Translations under genes and position numbers: made by a program
The notes under the pieces: generated by a model
Told to the model about the DNA's origin: nothing
The model's input: the letters and a program-made list of their open reading frames with translations, nothing else
The model's database searches: none
Shown: positions 5,127 through 5,863 of the stretch, in pieces
How the letters are laid out: the number at the start of each line of letters is the position of its first letter
Numbering within the stretch: the first letter of the stretch is position 1
Assembly (NCBI GenBank): GCA_937896205.1
Contig: CALBNA010000217.1
Coordinates: 1 to 5,863, forward strand
DNA length: 5,863 bases
Direction of reading: 5' to 3'
From: an uncultured Campylobacter sp.
Lineage (GTDB): Bacteria > Campylobacterota > Campylobacteria > Campylobacterales > Campylobacteraceae

Positions 5127-5863
5127 ATTCACGATAGTATCTACGAAATCGTGAGGGTCAAATTTAACTAAATCGTTCATCGTCTCGCCGGTGCCGATGT
5201 AGAGTATCGGCAGCTCTAGCTCGCGCGCAACCCCAAAAAGCGCTCCGCCTTTTGGGGTGCCGTCAAGCTTGGTGATGATGACGCCGTCAAGGCTCACGAT
5301 GTCGTTAAAGGCCTTTGCTTGAGCGAGGCCTGCGTTACCCTGAGTGCCGTCAAGGATGAGGATCTTGCGGTGCGGCGCGCCTGCGTAGGCTCTATCTGCG
5401 ATGCGGACGATCTTGCTTAACTCATTGGCTAAATTTGTTTGATTTTGCAGGCGGCCGGCTGTGTCTAGGATGACGTTGTCGAGATTTTTGGCGACGGCCG
5501 AGCTGATCGTATCAAAAGCGACCGCGGACGGATCATGTCCCTGCTGTGTAGCGACGATGGGCACGTCCGTCCTGATCGCCCACTGACGTAGCTGCTCGAT
5601 GGCACCGGCTCTAAACGTATCGCAAGCGCCTAAAATAACACTTTTGCCTTCATTTTTATATAAATTCGCAAGCTTTGCGATCGTGGTTGTTTTGCCGGCT
5701 CCGTTTACGCCCAAAATCAGCTCCACAAAAGGCTTTCCGCTTTTTGCCTCGCGCTCGTTTTCATATATGAAATAGGTATTTAAAAGTCGCTTTAGGTCGT
5801 CTTTTTTTACTTCGTTTTGCGGCGGTAGGTAGTAGAGGACCTCCTCGACGATCTCGTAGGCGA
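5112..5863 (-). CDS. ftsY: signal recognition particle receptor FtsY (5' end outside window)
   Basis: FtsY is the SRP-type GTPase at the inner membrane that accepts ribosome-nascent chain complexes from Ffh/SRP and hands them to the SecYEG translocon. The visible 249 residues cover the end of the N domain (AYEIVEEVLYYLPP, then a Lys/Asp/Leu-rich helix) and the whole G domain. GTPase motifs appear in order: GVNGAGKTTT (P-loop), DTFRAGAIEQLRQWA, DTAGR, LDGTQGNAG, TKLDGTPKGG (guanine specificity) and GTGETMNDLVKFDPHDFVD near the end. The frame is open to the right edge, so the true start lies beyond 5863; epsilonproteobacterial FtsY proteins are short, just under 300 residues, so a few dozen N-terminal residues are probably missing. 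The GTG at 5726 is internal (Val) and not the start. The gene ends in its own terminator. Confidence 0.97.
   Translation of the reverse strand, partial: AYEIVEEVLYYLPPQNEVKKDDLKRLLNTYFIYENEREAKSGKPFVELILGVNGAGKTTTIAKLANLYKNEGKSVILGACDTFRAGAIEQLRQWAIRTDVPIVATQQGHDPSAVAFDTISSAVAKNLDNVILDTAGRLQNQTNLANELSKIVRIADRAYAGAPHRKILILDGTQGNAGLAQAKAFNDIVSLDGVIITKLDGTPKGGALFGVARELELPILYIGTGETMNDLVKFDPHDFVDTIVNEIYA

Noticed and set aside
5112..5726. FtsY starting at the GTG at 5726
   Set aside because: The frame continues upstream with typical FtsY N-domain sequence to the window edge, so this GTG is an internal valine codon just before the P-loop.

Overview
The window looks like chromosomal DNA from a Campylobacter species, probably one of the higher-GC oral or gut types such as the showae/rectus/gracilis/concisus group. 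The evidence is mixed base composition, the constant recurrence of the hexamer AAATTT in genes and spacers, Campylobacter-like AAGGA ribosome binding sites and TATAAT -10 boxes, and a recognisable FtsY. The species call is inference. It contains no RNA genes, CRISPR array or insertion sequence that I can see.

Left part (1-2145, + strand): after a possible tail of an upstream gene lies a two-component pair, an OmpR/PhoB-type response regulator (172-834) and a two-transmembrane sensor histidine kinase (973-2145). Three GTAAAA units at exact 10-base spacing sit just upstream of the regulator and could be an autoregulatory operator. The kinase's sensor domain is very acidic.

Middle part (2146-5006): a 240-base spacer with a long inverted repeat leads to a 546-residue protein (2386-4026, +). 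Its C-terminal half resembles the DUF1963/YwqG family, and it has two low-complexity linkers. Convergent to it on the - strand is a SUFU-domain (suppressor of fused) gene (5006-4312), split by a one-base frameshift near 4843. Promoter, ribosome binding site and terminator of the SUFU gene are all intact. SUFU proteins, and less firmly DUF1963 proteins, occur in bacteria as immunity-type proteins of polymorphic toxin systems, so this middle part may be a toxin-less immunity locus between housekeeping and regulatory genes.

Right part (5083-5863, - strand): the 3' two-thirds or more of ftsY, the signal recognition particle receptor GTPase, ends in a strong intrinsic terminator whose loop contains the ftsY stop codon. 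Its 5' end lies outside the window. The layout is therefore regulator, kinase and DUF1963-like gene rightward, then SUFU and ftsY leftward, with each leftward gene insulated by its own terminator.
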